Shown: positions 52,765 through 63,812 of the stretch, in pieces
Layout: the number at the start of each line of letters is the position of its first letter
Numbering within the stretch: position 1 is the first letter of the stretch
Assembly: GCA_947089905.1 (NCBI GenBank)
Contig: CAMUMG010000001.1
Location: 310,001 to 374,000 of the forward strand
Direction: 5' to 3'
DNA length: 64,000 nt
Source of the DNA: an uncultured Lachnospiraceae bacterium
GTDB taxonomy: Bacteria > Bacillota > Clostridia > Lachnospirales > Lachnospiraceae
Made by a program: the position numbers and the translations under genes
The notes under the pieces: generated by a model
The model's database searches: none
Seen by the model: the letters and a program-made list of their open reading frames with translations, nothing else
Told to the model about the DNA's origin: nothing

Positions 52765-53967
52765 TTAATTTGTACATTCTCCAATCAAAGAGGCAATCCG
52801 ATCAAGTCCTTTTTCAATCTGTTCCATAGAAATCGCATAGGATAGACGAATATGATCGTCAAATCCAAAGTCCTCGCAAGGAACAACGGCAACTTGATAA
52901 TCCTCTATTAAAATTTTTGCAAGCTGTGCTGCGGTTTTTATCGTTTTATTTTTGTATTTCATGGATAATAATTCGCTTACATCTATAAAGACATAAAATG
53001 CCCCTTGTGGCATAATAGTAGAGATATGAGGTATTTCTAAAATTTTTTGGTACATATAGTTTCTTCTGCGATCAAACTCCTGGCGCATCTGTTCTACATT
53101 CCTTTGTTCTCCTGTCAACGCTTCAATTGCCGCTTTTTGAGCGATTGAATTCGGATTTGAAGTCTGATGGCTTTGAACGTTTCCCATAAGTTTAGCAATT
53201 TCCTTTGAAGATCCTGTATATCCGATTCTCCATCCAGTCATAGAATAACTTTTTGAAACTCCGCTACATGTAATAGTTCGTTCATAAATCTCTTTTCCAA
53301 GAGAAGCAATGCTAACAAATGGCTGATTTGTATAAACTAAATGTTCATATATTTCATCCGCAATAATATAGAAATCCTTCTCTATGGCAACTTTTGCAAT
53401 TTCCTCTAATTCCTCTTTTGTATAAAGTGCTCCTGTTGGATTTCCCGGATTATTTAGTATAAAAGCTTTTGTTTTTTCTGTAACAGCATCTAAAAGTTGT
53501 TTTGCAGTTACTTTATAGTCTTTCGATTTTTCACAGCGAATAAAGACAGGAATCCCATCTGCAAGTTTTACAATCTCTGGATAACTCAACCAGTAAGGAG
53601 ATGGAATTAATACCTCATCGAAAGGATTTAAAATAGCACTGAAAATATTGGTTAGAGAATGTTTTGCTCCATTACTAATTACAATCTGATTCGGTTCATA
53701 ATGGATATGATTAAAACTTTTAAATTTTTTGCAAACCGCTTCCTTTAATTCTGACATTCCTGAAGCAGCAGTATACTTTGTAAAACCAGAATGTATTGCT
53801 TGTACTGCTGCCTCATTAATGTGATTTGGAGTATTAAAATCTGGTTCTCCTGCTCCAAATCCAATAACATCCATTCCCTGTGCCCTTAATTCTTTTGCTT
53901 TTGCTGTAATAGCTAATGTAGAGGAAGGTTTTACTCCCTGTGCTTTTCTTGATAATATTAGAGACAT
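52765..53967 (-). CDS. Class I aspartate-type aminotransferase
   Basis: PLP enzyme, 400 residues from ATG 53967 behind GGAGA. FGAGEPDFNTP, NNPGNPTGALY, DEIYEHL and the PLP-lysine segment SGVSKSYSMTGWRIGY match aspartate aminotransferases of the AspB/PatA type. Substrate preference is inferred. Confidence 0.93.
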   Translation of the reverse strand: MSLILSRKAQGVKPSSTLAITAKAKELRAQGMDVIGFGAGEPDFNTPNHINEAAVQAIHSGFTKYTAASGMSELKEAVCKKFKSFNHIHYEPNQIVISNGAKHSLTNIFSAILNPFDEVLIPSPYWLSYPEIVKLADGIPVFIRCEKSKDYKVTAKQLLDAVTEKTKAFILNNPGNPTGALYTKEELEEIAKVAIEKDFYIIADEIYEHLVYTNQPFVSIASLGKEIYERTITCSGVSKSYSMTGWRIGYTGSSKEIAKLMGNVQSHQTSNPNSIAQKAAIEALTGEQRNVEQMRQEFDRRRNYMYQKILEIPHISTIMPQGAFYVFIDVSELLSMKYKNKTIKTAAQLAKILIEDYQVAVVPCEDFGFDDHIRLSYAISMEQIEKGLDRIASLIGECTN

Positions 53968-54084
53968 ATTCGTTCTCCTTATTCTACATTTATATCTTGC
54001 AAAATATCTCATCTATTTTAATATACTTTATGTGTAATTGCAAGGAAAAGTTAAAAGGAAGACAGAAATGTATTTTTAATAAAA

Positions 54085-54134
54085 ATAGGATCACTATTAA
54101 ACCAAATTTTAAATTTGTCTAATAATAATCCTAT
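54085..54134 (-). terminator. Terminator after rny
   Basis: ATAGGAT (54085-54091) pairs with ATCCTAT (54128-54134), with inner TATTA/TAATA and CAAATTT/AAATTTG pairing. On the minus strand TTTTTATT follows. Confidence 0.8.
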
Positions 54135-54147
54135 GAATTTTCTTTAC

Positions 54148-55701
54148 TTATTTTGCATAATCAGTTACTCTTGATTCTCTAATGACATTCACTTTAATCT
54201 GACCTGGATATTCTAGTTCACTTTCAATTTTTTTAGAAATATCATGTGCTAATAAAACCATATCGTCATCTCCAATTTGATCTGGTACTACCATAACACG
54301 TACTTCCCTACCAGCTTGAATAGCAAACGATTTATCGACTCCCTTAAAGCTACTTGTGATATCTTCTAACTGTTTCAGCCGGTTTGTATATGTTTCAAGC
54401 GTTTCTCTTCTTGCACCTGGTCTAGCGGCAGAAATGGTATCTGCTGCCTGAACAATACAAGCAATTAGAGATTGGAACTCTACATCTCCATGATGGGCCT
54501 CCACTGCATTAATGACGATTTGGGATTCTTTATACTTTCTGCAAAGATCGACACCAATTTGGACATGAGTTCCTTCCATCTCATGATCAACACTCTTGCC
54601 GATGTCATGTAACAGACCAGCTCTTTTGGCAGTTCTAACATCTACGCCAATCTCGCCAGCCAATAAACCGGATAAAATTGCTACCTCAATGGAATGTTTC
54701 AACGCATTTTGTCCATAGCTTGTACGGAATTTCATCTTGCCTAAAAGTCTAACTAATTCTGGATGAATTCCATGAACTCCAACTTCAAGCGTTGCTGCTT
54801 CACCTTCCTCACGGATCATAGTTTCCACTTCTTTTTGAGCTTTTTCTACCATTTCTTCAATCCGTGCTGGATGAATTCTGCCATCCACTATTAATTTTTC
54901 CAAAGCTATTCTTGCTACTTCTCTCTTAATCGGATCAAAGCAGGAAAGAATAACTGCCTCTGGAGTATCATCAATAATTAAATCAACTCCTGTTGCAGTT
55001 TCTAATGTGCGAATATTGCGACCTTCTCTACCGATAATTCTGCCTTTCATTTCATCATTTGGCAGTTGTACAACCGAAATCGTAGCCTCTGCTACATAGT
55101 CTGCTGCACACTTTTGAATTGCCGTTACTACAAGATCCTTTGCCTTTTTATCCGCCTCTTCCTTTGCTTTACTTTCCAGATCTTTGATGAGCACTGCTGT
55201 TTCATGCTTTACTTCATCCTCAACCGTTTTAATAAGATATTCCTTCGCTTGTTCGGAGGTCAATCCAGAGATTTTTTCAAGCTCGTCCACTTGCTGCTGA
55301 TGCGCTTCTTCCACTTCAGCATGGAGCCTATCTAATTCCTGCTCTTTTGTGGCAAGTTTGGATTCTCTTTTTTCCAGTGTTTCCATCTTTCTGTCTAACG
55401 TTTCTTCCTTTTGTAAGACACGTTTTTCGTAACGTTGTACTTCCGCTCTACGCTCTTTTGCTTCCCTCTCTAGTTCATTTTTCGTCTTAATTGACTCTTC
55501 TTTTGCTTCGAGTAAAGCTTCTCTTTTCTTAGTTTCCGCTGTCTTTACTGCTTCATCTATGATTTCTCTTGCCTTTTCTTCTGCACTTCCTACCTTTGCC
55601 TCCACCACTTTTTGATGGTAAGAAATGGCCGTTTTCCAGGCAATCGGAGCTACTATTACCGCAGTAACCACGATAGCTACGACAACATACAATACTTCCA
55701 C
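54148..55701 (-). CDS. rny: Ribonuclease Y
   Basis: Membrane-bound endoribonuclease of 517 residues: N-terminal helix (about 1-22), long coiled coil (about 30-200), KH domain with [17 protein letters not shown], and HD domain with [12 protein letters not shown]. Ends with the typical [10 protein letters not shown]. Main mRNA-decay initiator in many Firmicutes. Confidence 0.97.
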   Translation of the reverse strand: MEVLYVVVAIVVTAVIVAPIAWKTAISYHQKVVEAKVGSAEEKAREIIDEAVKTAETKKREALLEAKEESIKTKNELEREAKERRAEVQRYEKRVLQKEETLDRKMETLEKRESKLATKEQELDRLHAEVEEAHQQQVDELEKISGLTSEQAKEYLIKTVEDEVKHETAVLIKDLESKAKEEADKKAKDLVVTAIQKCAADYVAEATISVVQLPNDEMKGRIIGREGRNIRTLETATGVDLIIDDTPEAVILSCFDPIKREVARIALEKLIVDGRIHPARIEEMVEKAQKEVETMIREEGEAATLEVGVHGIHPELVRLLGKMKFRTSYGQNALKHSIEVAILSGLLAGEIGVDVRTAKRAGLLHDIGKSVDHEMEGTHVQIGVDLCRKYKESQIVINAVEAHHGDVEFQSLIACIVQAADTISAARPGARRETLETYTNRLKQLEDITSSFKGVDKSFAIQAGREVRVMVVPDQIGDDDMVLLAHDISKKIESELEYPGQIKVNVIRESRVTDYAK

Positions 55702-55754
55702 ACAGGAACACCTCCTTTATTCTATTTTCATTGTACATAAAATACAACATATAA

Positions 55755-55783
55755 ATTTTATACTGTTTTCATGATTATGTCAA
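55755..55783 (-). promoter_or_regulatory. Promoter of rny
   Basis: Minus strand TTGACA (55783-55778), 17-base spacer, TAAAAT (55760-55755). Confidence 0.85.
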
Positions 55784-55866
55784 GTAGAGAGTAGAATATT
55801 TTATACATTTTGTAGACAAAAAAAGAAAAAGTGGGAAAATTGTTCAGAATTTCTATTAATATAGCA

Positions 55867-55927
55867 AAAATCGAAATTTTTCGCAGTGTCATACTATATA
55901 ATATTCAGACATTTAGCAGACACTGCG
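55867..55927 (-). terminator. Terminator after miaB
   Basis: CGCAGTGTC (55882-55890) pairs with GACACTGCG (55919-55927). Directly beyond on the minus strand a second small hairpin AAAAAT-TTCG-ATTTTT (55882-55867) ends in T5, so the pair likely terminates the miaB transcript. Confidence 0.7.
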
Positions 55928-55945
55928 TCATTTTAAACTCTTTTG

Positions 55946-57391
55946 TTAGTAATTGAGTTCTCCAAAGTAATAAAATCCTTTACATTCTGTTAATTTTACA
56001 TTGTGAAGTTGTCCTATCAAACTCTTTTCTCCCGGAAAATGGACTAAAAGATTGTTGTCAAGACGTCCCGTAAGATATCCTGCTTGTTGATTATCTTGTT
56101 CTTCCACTAAAACTTGTTGTACTGTTCCTGTAAGTTCTTTTAAACGCTTACTAGAAGTTTCTTGTATCACTTCTAAAAGACGTTGAAATCTTTCTTTTGC
56201 AATTTGTGGCTCTATTTGCTCTTTCAACTGTGCTGCGGGAGTACCACTTCGCTTTGAATATAAGAATGTATATGCACTATCATAACATACTCTGCGAACA
56301 ATATCTAGTGTTTCTTCAAAGTCCTGTTCTGTTTCTCCAGGAAATCCTACAATAATATCTGTTGTTAGAGAGATATCTGGTATAGCATTTCGAATTCGTT
56401 CTACTAAATGAAGATAATCTTCTTTTGTATATTTTCGATTCATCTGTTGTAAAATTCTAGTGCTTCCAGACTGTACTGGTAAATGTAGATGTCTACAGAT
56501 TTTTTTTGAATTTTTCATCACTTCAATGAGTTCATCTGATAGATCTTTTGGGTGTGAAGTCATAAAACGAATTCGCCTGATTTTTTCTATTTGTTCTACT
56601 TGCTGTAAAAGTTTTGCAAATGTAATCGGAACTTGTAATGTTTTTCCGTATGAATTGACATTTTGTCCAAGCAACATTACTTCGATTACTCCTTGATCTG
56701 TTAAACGTTTTACTTCATCCAAAATATCTTCCATTCGTCTGGAACGTTCTCTTCCTCTTACATAAGGAACAATACAATAGCTACAAAAATTATTACAGCC
56801 AAACATAATATTAACGCCTGCTTTGAAGCTATATTTAATTTCACTTGGCAGTTCTTCTACAATTTGATCTGTTTTTTCCCAAATTTCAATTACTCTCTTT
56901 TTTGTTATCATTCTTTGATAGAGAAGTTCTGCAAGTCTGAAAATATTATGTGTTCCAAAAATAATATCTACAAAAGGATAACTTTTTTTAATTTTTTCTA
57001 TCACTTGTTCTTCCTGCATCATACAGCCACATAGAGCAATCATCATTTCTGGATGTTTCTTTTTTAAACTTCCAAGATATCCAATTCTTCCATAGACTTT
57101 TGTATTCGCATTTTCTCTTACTGTACAGGTATTATAAATAACGACGGTTGCCTCTTCACTTTCTGATGGCATAAATCCCGCTATTTCTAAAATTCCTGAC
57201 AACTTTTCAGAATCTTTTGAATTCATCTGACATCCAAAAGTTACGGTAGCATAAGTCGGAGGATGTCCCCATTTTTTACTCAGTTTTTGTACATACTCTC
57301 TACACTTTGCCATGAAATAATATTGTCTTTCTGGCTCATGCTCTGGAGGCTGTCCTGTCAGATCTATTTTATCTAAATCTATTTCGTACAT
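55946..57391 (-). CDS. miaB: tRNA-2-methylthio-N6-dimethylallyladenosine synthase MiaB
   Basis: Radical SAM methylthiotransferase for A37 of tRNAs. ATG 57391 was chosen because AAAGGA precedes it by 6 bases; 481 residues. First cluster cysteines in TFGCQMN, NTCTV and LCGCMM; radical SAM CNNFCSYC. C-terminal TRAM domain from about residue 410. Confidence 0.95.
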   Translation of the reverse strand: MYEIDLDKIDLTGQPPEHEPERQYYFMAKCREYVQKLSKKWGHPPTYATVTFGCQMNSKDSEKLSGILEIAGFMPSESEEATVVIYNTCTVRENANTKVYGRIGYLGSLKKKHPEMMIALCGCMMQEEQVIEKIKKSYPFVDIIFGTHNIFRLAELLYQRMITKKRVIEIWEKTDQIVEELPSEIKYSFKAGVNIMFGCNNFCSYCIVPYVRGRERSRRMEDILDEVKRLTDQGVIEVMLLGQNVNSYGKTLQVPITFAKLLQQVEQIEKIRRIRFMTSHPKDLSDELIEVMKNSKKICRHLHLPVQSGSTRILQQMNRKYTKEDYLHLVERIRNAIPDISLTTDIIVGFPGETEQDFEETLDIVRRVCYDSAYTFLYSKRSGTPAAQLKEQIEPQIAKERFQRLLEVIQETSSKRLKELTGTVQQVLVEEQDNQQAGYLTGRLDNNLLVHFPGEKSLIGQLHNVKLTECKGFYYFGELNY

Positions 57392-57428
57392 TTCAAATCC
57401 TTTCTTCATTTTTTCAATATATTTAAAA

Positions 57429-59432
57429 TTAATATGCGATCATTGGAATTGATTTTGCTTTTTCTTTGCATCTATTAAGCTTTCCATCTGCTATCTCATA
57501 AATTCTGCTGCTGGATTCTCTAATGTGTTCCATCATTTCTGGATAGATACAAGAACAAATATCAAAAAGACCAATATTATAATTTTCTCCATCAAAACGC
57601 CCTAATGTAAACTGATCATAACATTGGAAATAATGACATCCTACTCCATTTGGATGTGCTGCCACACTCTCACAATAATACCGATAAGCAAGACCTCTAT
57701 CTTTTTGGCTCTCTACTCCTTCTAATCCTGTAGCAGGCAGTCCTGCATCTAAAGCTCCGAAATGGAATTCTCCTATCATAACAGGTAAATCCACTCCCAA
57801 ATCAACAACATGTTGGATCTTATCCGTTGGATCTAGTGCATAACAGTTAATCGAAAATACATCAAAATTCTCCCATCCTGTCACTAGATCTGGATTCGAT
57901 ATCCATGCCCATCTCATACCCAGAATCATATGATTTGGATCTGCTTTTCTGCACTCCCTTACAGGAATTTCAACATATGCTTTTAACATATATCTGGAAA
58001 ATTCCTGCATGTCTTCTTTCGAAGTTTCTGACCATTTTGATACATCTTTTTGTGACTGATATAGACTTTCAAAGCTTTTTAGATTACTATTCCAAGCACG
58101 ATTTAATCTCTCAATCGTCTGATAGCGTTCTATTAAAAAAGCAATCAACTTTTCTTTCGTGTAAGTCTTTGCTGGATTATATAGTACTTCATCTGCAAGT
58201 ACCAAATTATCCACAAATGCCCATGATGGTTCATTACGTAAAAAATATCCAATCATGAGGGAATCTTTTGCACGCTTTTCTAATGCCTTTGCACATCTTT
58301 TTGCCTGTAAAACATATTCTTCACTAAATACATCTGGAAAATCACGAAAAATAGTTTGTGAAGTTGAAGGAAACTCTGGAAGTGATGTCACATATGGAAT
58401 ATTTATTTTTCCTAAAAGACTTTCATCACTCCAATTTCCCAATGTATTCATACCATACTTTTTAAGCTGACTGCAAACCATCTTTTCCCACTTTTCACGC
58501 CATGACTGTCCAAATACTCTATATAAATTTGCTTTGAGAAAAGAAAATGTAAGCATTTGACGGCGTTTTGCCTGATGTTTTGGTTTAGAAAACATTTCTT
58601 TAAAGAATACATCTTCCCTATCTGGTAGCCAGTCCAGCCATTTTTCTACACCATCTATTCTACATTCTCCTCCAATTCCTACACAATCTGGACCTATACT
58701 AAAATACGCAAAGCCAAGAGGATCTGTCAACCACCATCTTCCATCCTTTTTGTATTTTGAAAAATAACCTGTTCCCTCATGAAGCTTTTTCTTCTTCCAT
58801 CCTCCATAAACAGACCACTCTTCAAAAGGATAATTGATATCGCTTTCTTCTATCTGTTTTTGTAACTTTCTCTTTAAATCCTCTATATCCTTTGTTTTTC
58901 CCTCCCAGTCTTTCCATTTACTTTGACCCAAACAGTCTACTAGCTTTTTATCTGGTAATACTGGCTGATTTGGATATTCGTCTGTTAATATTATATCTGT
59001 AATTCTGCATGTTACATCGTGAAAAGAAGCCATAGAAGATAATACCACTTTTGAAATCTCCTTTTTCTCTACCCGTCTTCCATGACATACAATTTTTAAA
59101 ACTCCGGGCAGTGCTTCTGGAAATAGCTCTTTGGCATCTATCCAGTCTAAATTAAGACAGACCATAGTATCTACTTTAGGCAAAAGTCCAAACCGAATAG
59201 TAAATGCAGGTTCTTCTTCTCCCTGAACATACACCAATAAGGTCATGGCAAGACTATGCTCTTCTAATATCTCAATATGAAAGGTCAGAAAATGTTCTCT
59301 ACAGTTTAAAATCTGAGGAAGCAAAAAACCTGCACCCGATTTTGAAAATTTGAATAAATATCTGTCATTTTCCTTTTCTTGAAGAATTGTTCCCTCAGTT
59401 AAAAAGTTTTGATCTATTTTTATTTTCTGCAT
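57429..59432 (-). CDS. Clan GH-A glycoside hydrolase, agarase/GH50-like
   Basis: 667 residues from ATG 59432, behind AAAGGAG; the longer frame overlaps proA. The region DGRWWLTDPLGFAYFSIG and the putative acid/base RNEPSW (Glu401) and nucleophile GEFHFG (Glu555) suggest a retaining (beta/alpha)8 glycoside hydrolase. The N-terminal ~180 residues look like a beta-sandwich. No signal peptide, so cytoplasmic. Family placement and substrate are uncertain. Confidence 0.75.
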   Translation of the reverse strand: MQKIKIDQNFLTEGTILQEKENDRYLFKFSKSGAGFLLPQILNCREHFLTFHIEILEEHSLAMTLLVYVQGEEEPAFTIRFGLLPKVDTMVCLNLDWIDAKELFPEALPGVLKIVCHGRRVEKKEISKVVLSSMASFHDVTCRITDIILTDEYPNQPVLPDKKLVDCLGQSKWKDWEGKTKDIEDLKRKLQKQIEESDINYPFEEWSVYGGWKKKKLHEGTGYFSKYKKDGRWWLTDPLGFAYFSIGPDCVGIGGECRIDGVEKWLDWLPDREDVFFKEMFSKPKHQAKRRQMLTFSFLKANLYRVFGQSWREKWEKMVCSQLKKYGMNTLGNWSDESLLGKINIPYVTSLPEFPSTSQTIFRDFPDVFSEEYVLQAKRCAKALEKRAKDSLMIGYFLRNEPSWAFVDNLVLADEVLYNPAKTYTKEKLIAFLIERYQTIERLNRAWNSNLKSFESLYQSQKDVSKWSETSKEDMQEFSRYMLKAYVEIPVRECRKADPNHMILGMRWAWISNPDLVTGWENFDVFSINCYALDPTDKIQHVVDLGVDLPVMIGEFHFGALDAGLPATGLEGVESQKDRGLAYRYYCESVAAHPNGVGCHYFQCYDQFTLGRFDGENYNIGLFDICSCIYPEMMEHIRESSSRIYEIADGKLNRCKEKAKSIPMIAY

Positions 59433-59445
59433 TCTATCGCTCCTT

Positions 59446-60693
59446 TTATGATCGAGTCTGTCCATTCCCTAAAATGACAAATTTCGATGTTGTCAGTGCT
59501 TTTAATCCCATTGGTCCTCTTGCATGAAGTTTTTGTGTACTAATTCCGATTTCTGCTCCTAATCCAAATTCATTTCCATCCGTAAATCTGGTAGAAGCAT
59601 TGACATAAACTGCTGCCGCATCTACTTCTTCTGTAAATTTCATTGCACTTTGATAACAATTTGTAACTATTGTTTCAGAGTGTCCCGTATTATATTGATT
59701 GATATGTGTAATTGCCTCTTCTATAGAATCGACAATTTTTAAAGAAATAAAACGATCTAAGTATTCCGTGGCAAAATCTTCTTCTGTTGCTGCCTCCATA
59801 ACAGGACAGATTTCTCTTGCTTTTTCGTCTGCTCGAAAAACAATTTTTTTTGCTGTTAATCGATCATAGAGTGAAGGAAGAAATTCTTTTGCAATTTCTG
59901 AATGTACTACTAAAGACTCGCAGGCATTACATACACCAAGTCTTTGCGTTTTTGCATTTTCAATAATATTTAATGCCATCTTTTGATCGGCATCTTTATC
60001 TACATACACATGACAGTTTCCAGTACCGGTTTCAATTACTGGCACAGTACTGTTTTCTACAACTGTACGAATTAATCCTGCCCCTCCCCTTGGAATTAAT
60101 ACATCTATATAGTCATTTAATCGCATCAAATTGAGTGCCATTTCTCTTGTGGTGTCAGAAAGCAATGAAATAGAATTTTCTGGTAAATTAGCACGCTGTA
60201 AAGCAGTCTTTAATAGACGGACAATCGCCTTATTCGATTCTATAGCATCTTTTCCTCCACGTAAAATGACAGCGTTTCCAGTTTTAAAGCATAATCCAAA
60301 CGCATCTACTGTAACATTTGGGCGAGACTCATAAATAATTCCAATTACTCCTAAAGGAACTCTTTTTTCTATAATCTGTAGTCCATTTGGTCTTTTCTCC
60401 ATTGAGATAAGTTCCCCGATTGGATCTTTTAAAGAGGCAATCTGGCGCAGACCATCTGCCATTGCCTCTATTCTCTCTTGTGTAAGTGTCAGTCTGTCAA
60501 TTAAGGATTCTTTCATTTCATTTTTTTTGGCAAGAGAAATATCTTTTTCATTCGCAGTTAGTATTTCTTTTTTTGCATCTAATAAAGTATCTGCTGCCAA
60601 AACAAGAAATTGATTCTTTTCCTTCTGTCCAAGTTTATTTAACTCCTTTGCTGCTGTTTTTGCTCCTTTTCCAATAGAAATAAGCTCTTCCAT
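59446..60693 (-). CDS. proA: Gamma-glutamyl phosphate reductase
   Basis: Second step of proline synthesis, 415 residues. Catalytic cysteine in [36 protein letters not shown] and the end [15 protein letters not shown] are conserved. AAGGGG precedes the ATG. Confidence 0.97.
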   Translation of the reverse strand: MEELISIGKGAKTAAKELNKLGQKEKNQFLVLAADTLLDAKKEILTANEKDISLAKKNEMKESLIDRLTLTQERIEAMADGLRQIASLKDPIGELISMEKRPNGLQIIEKRVPLGVIGIIYESRPNVTVDAFGLCFKTGNAVILRGGKDAIESNKAIVRLLKTALQRANLPENSISLLSDTTREMALNLMRLNDYIDVLIPRGGAGLIRTVVENSTVPVIETGTGNCHVYVDKDADQKMALNIIENAKTQRLGVCNACESLVVHSEIAKEFLPSLYDRLTAKKIVFRADEKAREICPVMEAATEEDFATEYLDRFISLKIVDSIEEAITHINQYNTGHSETIVTNCYQSAMKFTEEVDAAAVYVNASTRFTDGNEFGLGAEIGISTQKLHARGPMGLKALTTSKFVILGNGQTRS

Positions 60694-60721
60694 ACACTAT
60701 CTGCCCCTTTTTACTTTCATT

Positions 60722-61306
60722 TTATACTTTGTGATAAATTTGTTTTGGAGTAACAATACCATCTAATGTCTGATCTAGTGTATCTGCTGGAATTTTTGCA
60801 AAGATCTGTTCCTCAAAAGCAAGTCCAAACGATAGATATGGACATTTCATCTGTCTTATTTTTTGTAAATAGCGATCGTAATAACCACCGCCATATCCCA
60901 AACGATATCCTCTATAGTCAAAGGCAAGCCCCGGTACAAGAATTAGAATTGGATCTATTTGTCTTTCTGGAATAAATTTTTCTCTTTCTATAGGCTCTGG
61001 AATATGAAATTTACCGTAGACTAATTCACTTCTCGAGTACACTACATAAAATTCTATCTTTCCGCTCTCCTTTACTTTTGGTGCAAATACCTTTTTCCCA
61101 CAAGAAAGTGCCTGCTCGAAAAGCAATTTCGTTTCTACTTCTGATCCAATAGAAATATACAAAAGCAATTTTTTACAATTTATATACTCTTTTTGTGTTA
61201 TAATTTGTTTTTGTATTTCCTGTGAATCTTGTTTTCGTTTCTGTAGTGAAATCTCATTTCTTAAAATTTTCATTTTCTGTCGCCACTGTTGTTTCTCCTG
61301 ACTCAT
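60722..61306 (-). CDS. 5-formyltetrahydrofolate cyclo-ligase
   Basis: 194 residues; converts 5-formyl-THF to 5,10-methenyl-THF. YRLGYGGGYYDRYL and ILVPGLAFDYRG are the family signatures. It sits inside the proB-proA unit and overlaps proB by 4 bases. Confidence 0.94.
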   Translation of the reverse strand: MSQEKQQWRQKMKILRNEISLQKRKQDSQEIQKQIITQKEYINCKKLLLYISIGSEVETKLLFEQALSCGKKVFAPKVKESGKIEFYVVYSRSELVYGKFHIPEPIEREKFIPERQIDPILILVPGLAFDYRGYRLGYGGGYYDRYLQKIRQMKCPYLSFGLAFEEQIFAKIPADTLDQTLDGIVTPKQIYHKV

Positions 61307-62163
61307 TTTTCTTCCTTTTGATACTGTTTTGTTGTAATATAATCCATCAAATAAAACTCTGGATTTTTATGTGCTAAAAAGATCGTTCCACAATTTTCTC
61401 CATCTAAAATCTGGCGGAGAATTGAAACTTTTTCTCCATTCGCAACAACCATATCTGCTCCTGAATCATTGGCAATTCTTGCGGCTGAGATTTTTGTTGC
61501 CATTCCTCCTGTTCCAAATTTACTTCCTGCTCCTTTTGCCATACCGAGAATTTTTTCATCAATTCGTTCCACTGTAGTAATAAATTCAGCATTTGGATTT
61601 ATTCTTGGATTATCTGTATAAAGACCATCAATATCAGAAAGTAAGATCAAAAGATCTGCATCGATTAAAGCTGTGACAATAGCAGAAAGTGTGTCATTAT
61701 CTCCAAATTCAATTTCATCTGTAGATACGGTATCATTTTCATTCACAATCGGAATTACTCGCATATGAAATAATTCTTCAAAGGTATTTCTTGCATTTTT
61801 ACGGCTGATTGTATTGAGCATAGTATCTTTTGTCATTAAAATTTGTGCAGGAGTCTGACCATATTCTGCGAATAATTTCTGATATACCATCATTAATTTT
61901 GCCTGTCCTATTGCCGCACAGGCCTGTTTTACAGAAGAATTTATTGGATTTTCCAATATTCCGACACTTTTTCTTCCAACTGCAACTGCTCCTGAAGAAA
62001 CTAGAACAACATCTTTTCCTTCATTACGAAGATCGGTTAAAATTCGGATTAACTGCTCCATTTTTGTTAAATTGAGATCTCCTGTTGCTGTATGAGTTAA
62101 GGAAGAAGAGCCAATTTTAATTACAATCCTTTTTTTCTTCTTTAGACACTCCCTAATCTGCAT
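61303..62163 (-). CDS. proB: Glutamate 5-kinase without PUA domain
   Basis: First step of proline synthesis. 286 residues: amino acid kinase domain only, without the C-terminal PUA domain of E. coli ProB. Motifs IVIKIGSSSLTH, LVSSGAVAVGRK, NENDTVSTDEIEFGDND and SKFGTGGMATKI are intact. Overlaps both neighbours. Confidence 0.95.
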   Translation of the reverse strand: MQIRECLKKKKRIVIKIGSSSLTHTATGDLNLTKMEQLIRILTDLRNEGKDVVLVSSGAVAVGRKSVGILENPINSSVKQACAAIGQAKLMMVYQKLFAEYGQTPAQILMTKDTMLNTISRKNARNTFEELFHMRVIPIVNENDTVSTDEIEFGDNDTLSAIVTALIDADLLILLSDIDGLYTDNPRINPNAEFITTVERIDEKILGMAKGAGSKFGTGGMATKISAARIANDSGADMVVANGEKVSILRQILDGENCGTIFLAHKNPEFYLMDYITTKQYQKEEK

Positions 62164-63800
62164 TATTTTATCCCCTTTTCCTTCGTATTTAATGGAGGTA
62201 ATCTATGTTTTAAAATCGCTTCAAATATTTTTAATCCATCTACTGCAGCAGAAGTAATACCTCCTGCATATCCTGCTCCTTCTCCACAAGGATATAATCC
62301 CTTTAAAGAAATACTTTGATAGGACTCATCTCTTACTATCCGAATTGGCGAAGATGTACGCATTTCAACTCCACTTAAAACTGCTTCCGCATCTGCAAAT
62401 CCTGCAATCTTTTGATCAAATGCAGTAATTCCTTCTATAAGATCTAAAATTAGGAATTTTGGTAGACATTCTGATAAATCTGCCAGACGATAATTTCCTC
62501 GAATCTGTGGTAAGATATGCCCTATTGTAACACTTCTTTTTCCTTCTAACAAGTCTCCAAATAATTGTACTGGAACAGCACCCTGTCCTGTCTTATAGGC
62601 AAGTTCTTCCCATTTTCTTTGATAATACATCCCACACAGAGGAGTATTATTTTTCATTTCTTTCATAAAATCATCTGGTGTTACTGTCACTACTATTGCA
62701 CTGTTTGCATTTTTTCCTTCACGGGCATGATTACTCATTCCATTAACCACAAGTCTGCCATTTTCAGAAGAAGCATTCACTACAAATCCTCCCGGACACA
62801 TACAAAATGTATAAACCCCTCTTTTATCTGTACAGGTATGTGTTAATTTATAATCTGCTGGTGCAAGATCATAAAAAGCCGATTTATATTGCTGCCGGCT
62901 GATCATTTCCTGATTATGTTCTATTCGTACCCCCACGGCAAATGATTTTGCTTCTATCTTAATCTTTGATTGATAGAGTTGTTCAAATGTATCTCTTGCA
63001 CTATGTCCAATAGCTAATATTAATGTATCACAAGGCAGTTCTTGCAATTCTTTTTTCTTTTCTACAACAATAGAAGAAACTGCATTATCTTTAACATGAA
63101 TTTCTGTTAACTTCGTTCCAAACTTTACTTCTCCACCTAATGAAAGAATATGTTCTCTCATATTTTTAACGATATTTTGAAGAAAATCTGTTCCGATATG
63201 TGGCTTATTGATATACAAAATTTCCTCTGGTGCACCGTGTTCTACAAATGTCTTTAACACTTCTTCGATTCTTCCAGATGAATCTTTTACCATTGTATTT
63301 AACTTGCCGTCTGAAAATGTTCCTGCTCCTCCTTCTCCAAATTGAACATTGGATTCTGGATTTAAAATTCCTGTTTTCCAAAAGGTTTGTACTGTCTTTA
63401 TTCTGTTTTCTACTGCTTCGCCTCGTTCTATTAAAATTGGTCTGTAACCACATTTTGCTAAATAATAGGCACAAAATAAACCTGCTGGACCACATCCTAC
63501 AATAACAGGACGATATTCCATAGGTCTATCTGCTTTTTTTTCATAATGATAGGAAGTATATTCTGCTTTTGTAATTGTCTTTTTTTTATTTTTCTGTAAA
63601 AACTGTGCTTCTTTTTTTATTGCTACATCTACGGTATAACTATAATAGATTTCCTCTTTTTTTCTTGCATCAATACTTTTTTTTCTTATAATAATTTCTA
63701 AGAGTTCTTCTGGTTGTTTTTTTAGTTTTTGTGCAACTGCAAACTGTAATTGTTCTTTTGTATGATGAAGCGGTAGCTTTAATTGGCTAATTCTAATCAT
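62163..63800 (-). CDS. FAD-dependent oxidoreductase (NAD(FAD)-utilising dehydrogenase family)
   Basis: 545 residues. N-terminal extension of about 95 residues, then the dinucleotide-binding VGCGPAGLFCAYYLA, NVQFGEGGAGTFSDGKLNT, and C-terminal PCGEGAGYAGGI. Belongs to a widespread uncharacterised flavoprotein group. Good GGAGG site; stop overlaps the proB start by one base. Confidence 0.88.
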   Translation of the reverse strand: MIRISQLKLPLHHTKEQLQFAVAQKLKKQPEELLEIIIRKKSIDARKKEEIYYSYTVDVAIKKEAQFLQKNKKKTITKAEYTSYHYEKKADRPMEYRPVIVGCGPAGLFCAYYLAKCGYRPILIERGEAVENRIKTVQTFWKTGILNPESNVQFGEGGAGTFSDGKLNTMVKDSSGRIEEVLKTFVEHGAPEEILYINKPHIGTDFLQNIVKNMREHILSLGGEVKFGTKLTEIHVKDNAVSSIVVEKKKELQELPCDTLILAIGHSARDTFEQLYQSKIKIEAKSFAVGVRIEHNQEMISRQQYKSAFYDLAPADYKLTHTCTDKRGVYTFCMCPGGFVVNASSENGRLVVNGMSNHAREGKNANSAIVVTVTPDDFMKEMKNNTPLCGMYYQRKWEELAYKTGQGAVPVQLFGDLLEGKRSVTIGHILPQIRGNYRLADLSECLPKFLILDLIEGITAFDQKIAGFADAEAVLSGVEMRTSSPIRIVRDESYQSISLKGLYPCGEGAGYAGGITSAAVDGLKIFEAILKHRLPPLNTKEKGIK

Positions 63801-63812
63801 TACTTTCCTCCA

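Noticed and set aside
62565-62846. Plus-strand ORF within the flavoprotein gene
   Set aside because: Complement of a clearly coding gene with conserved motifs; no ribosome binding site; a shadow frame.
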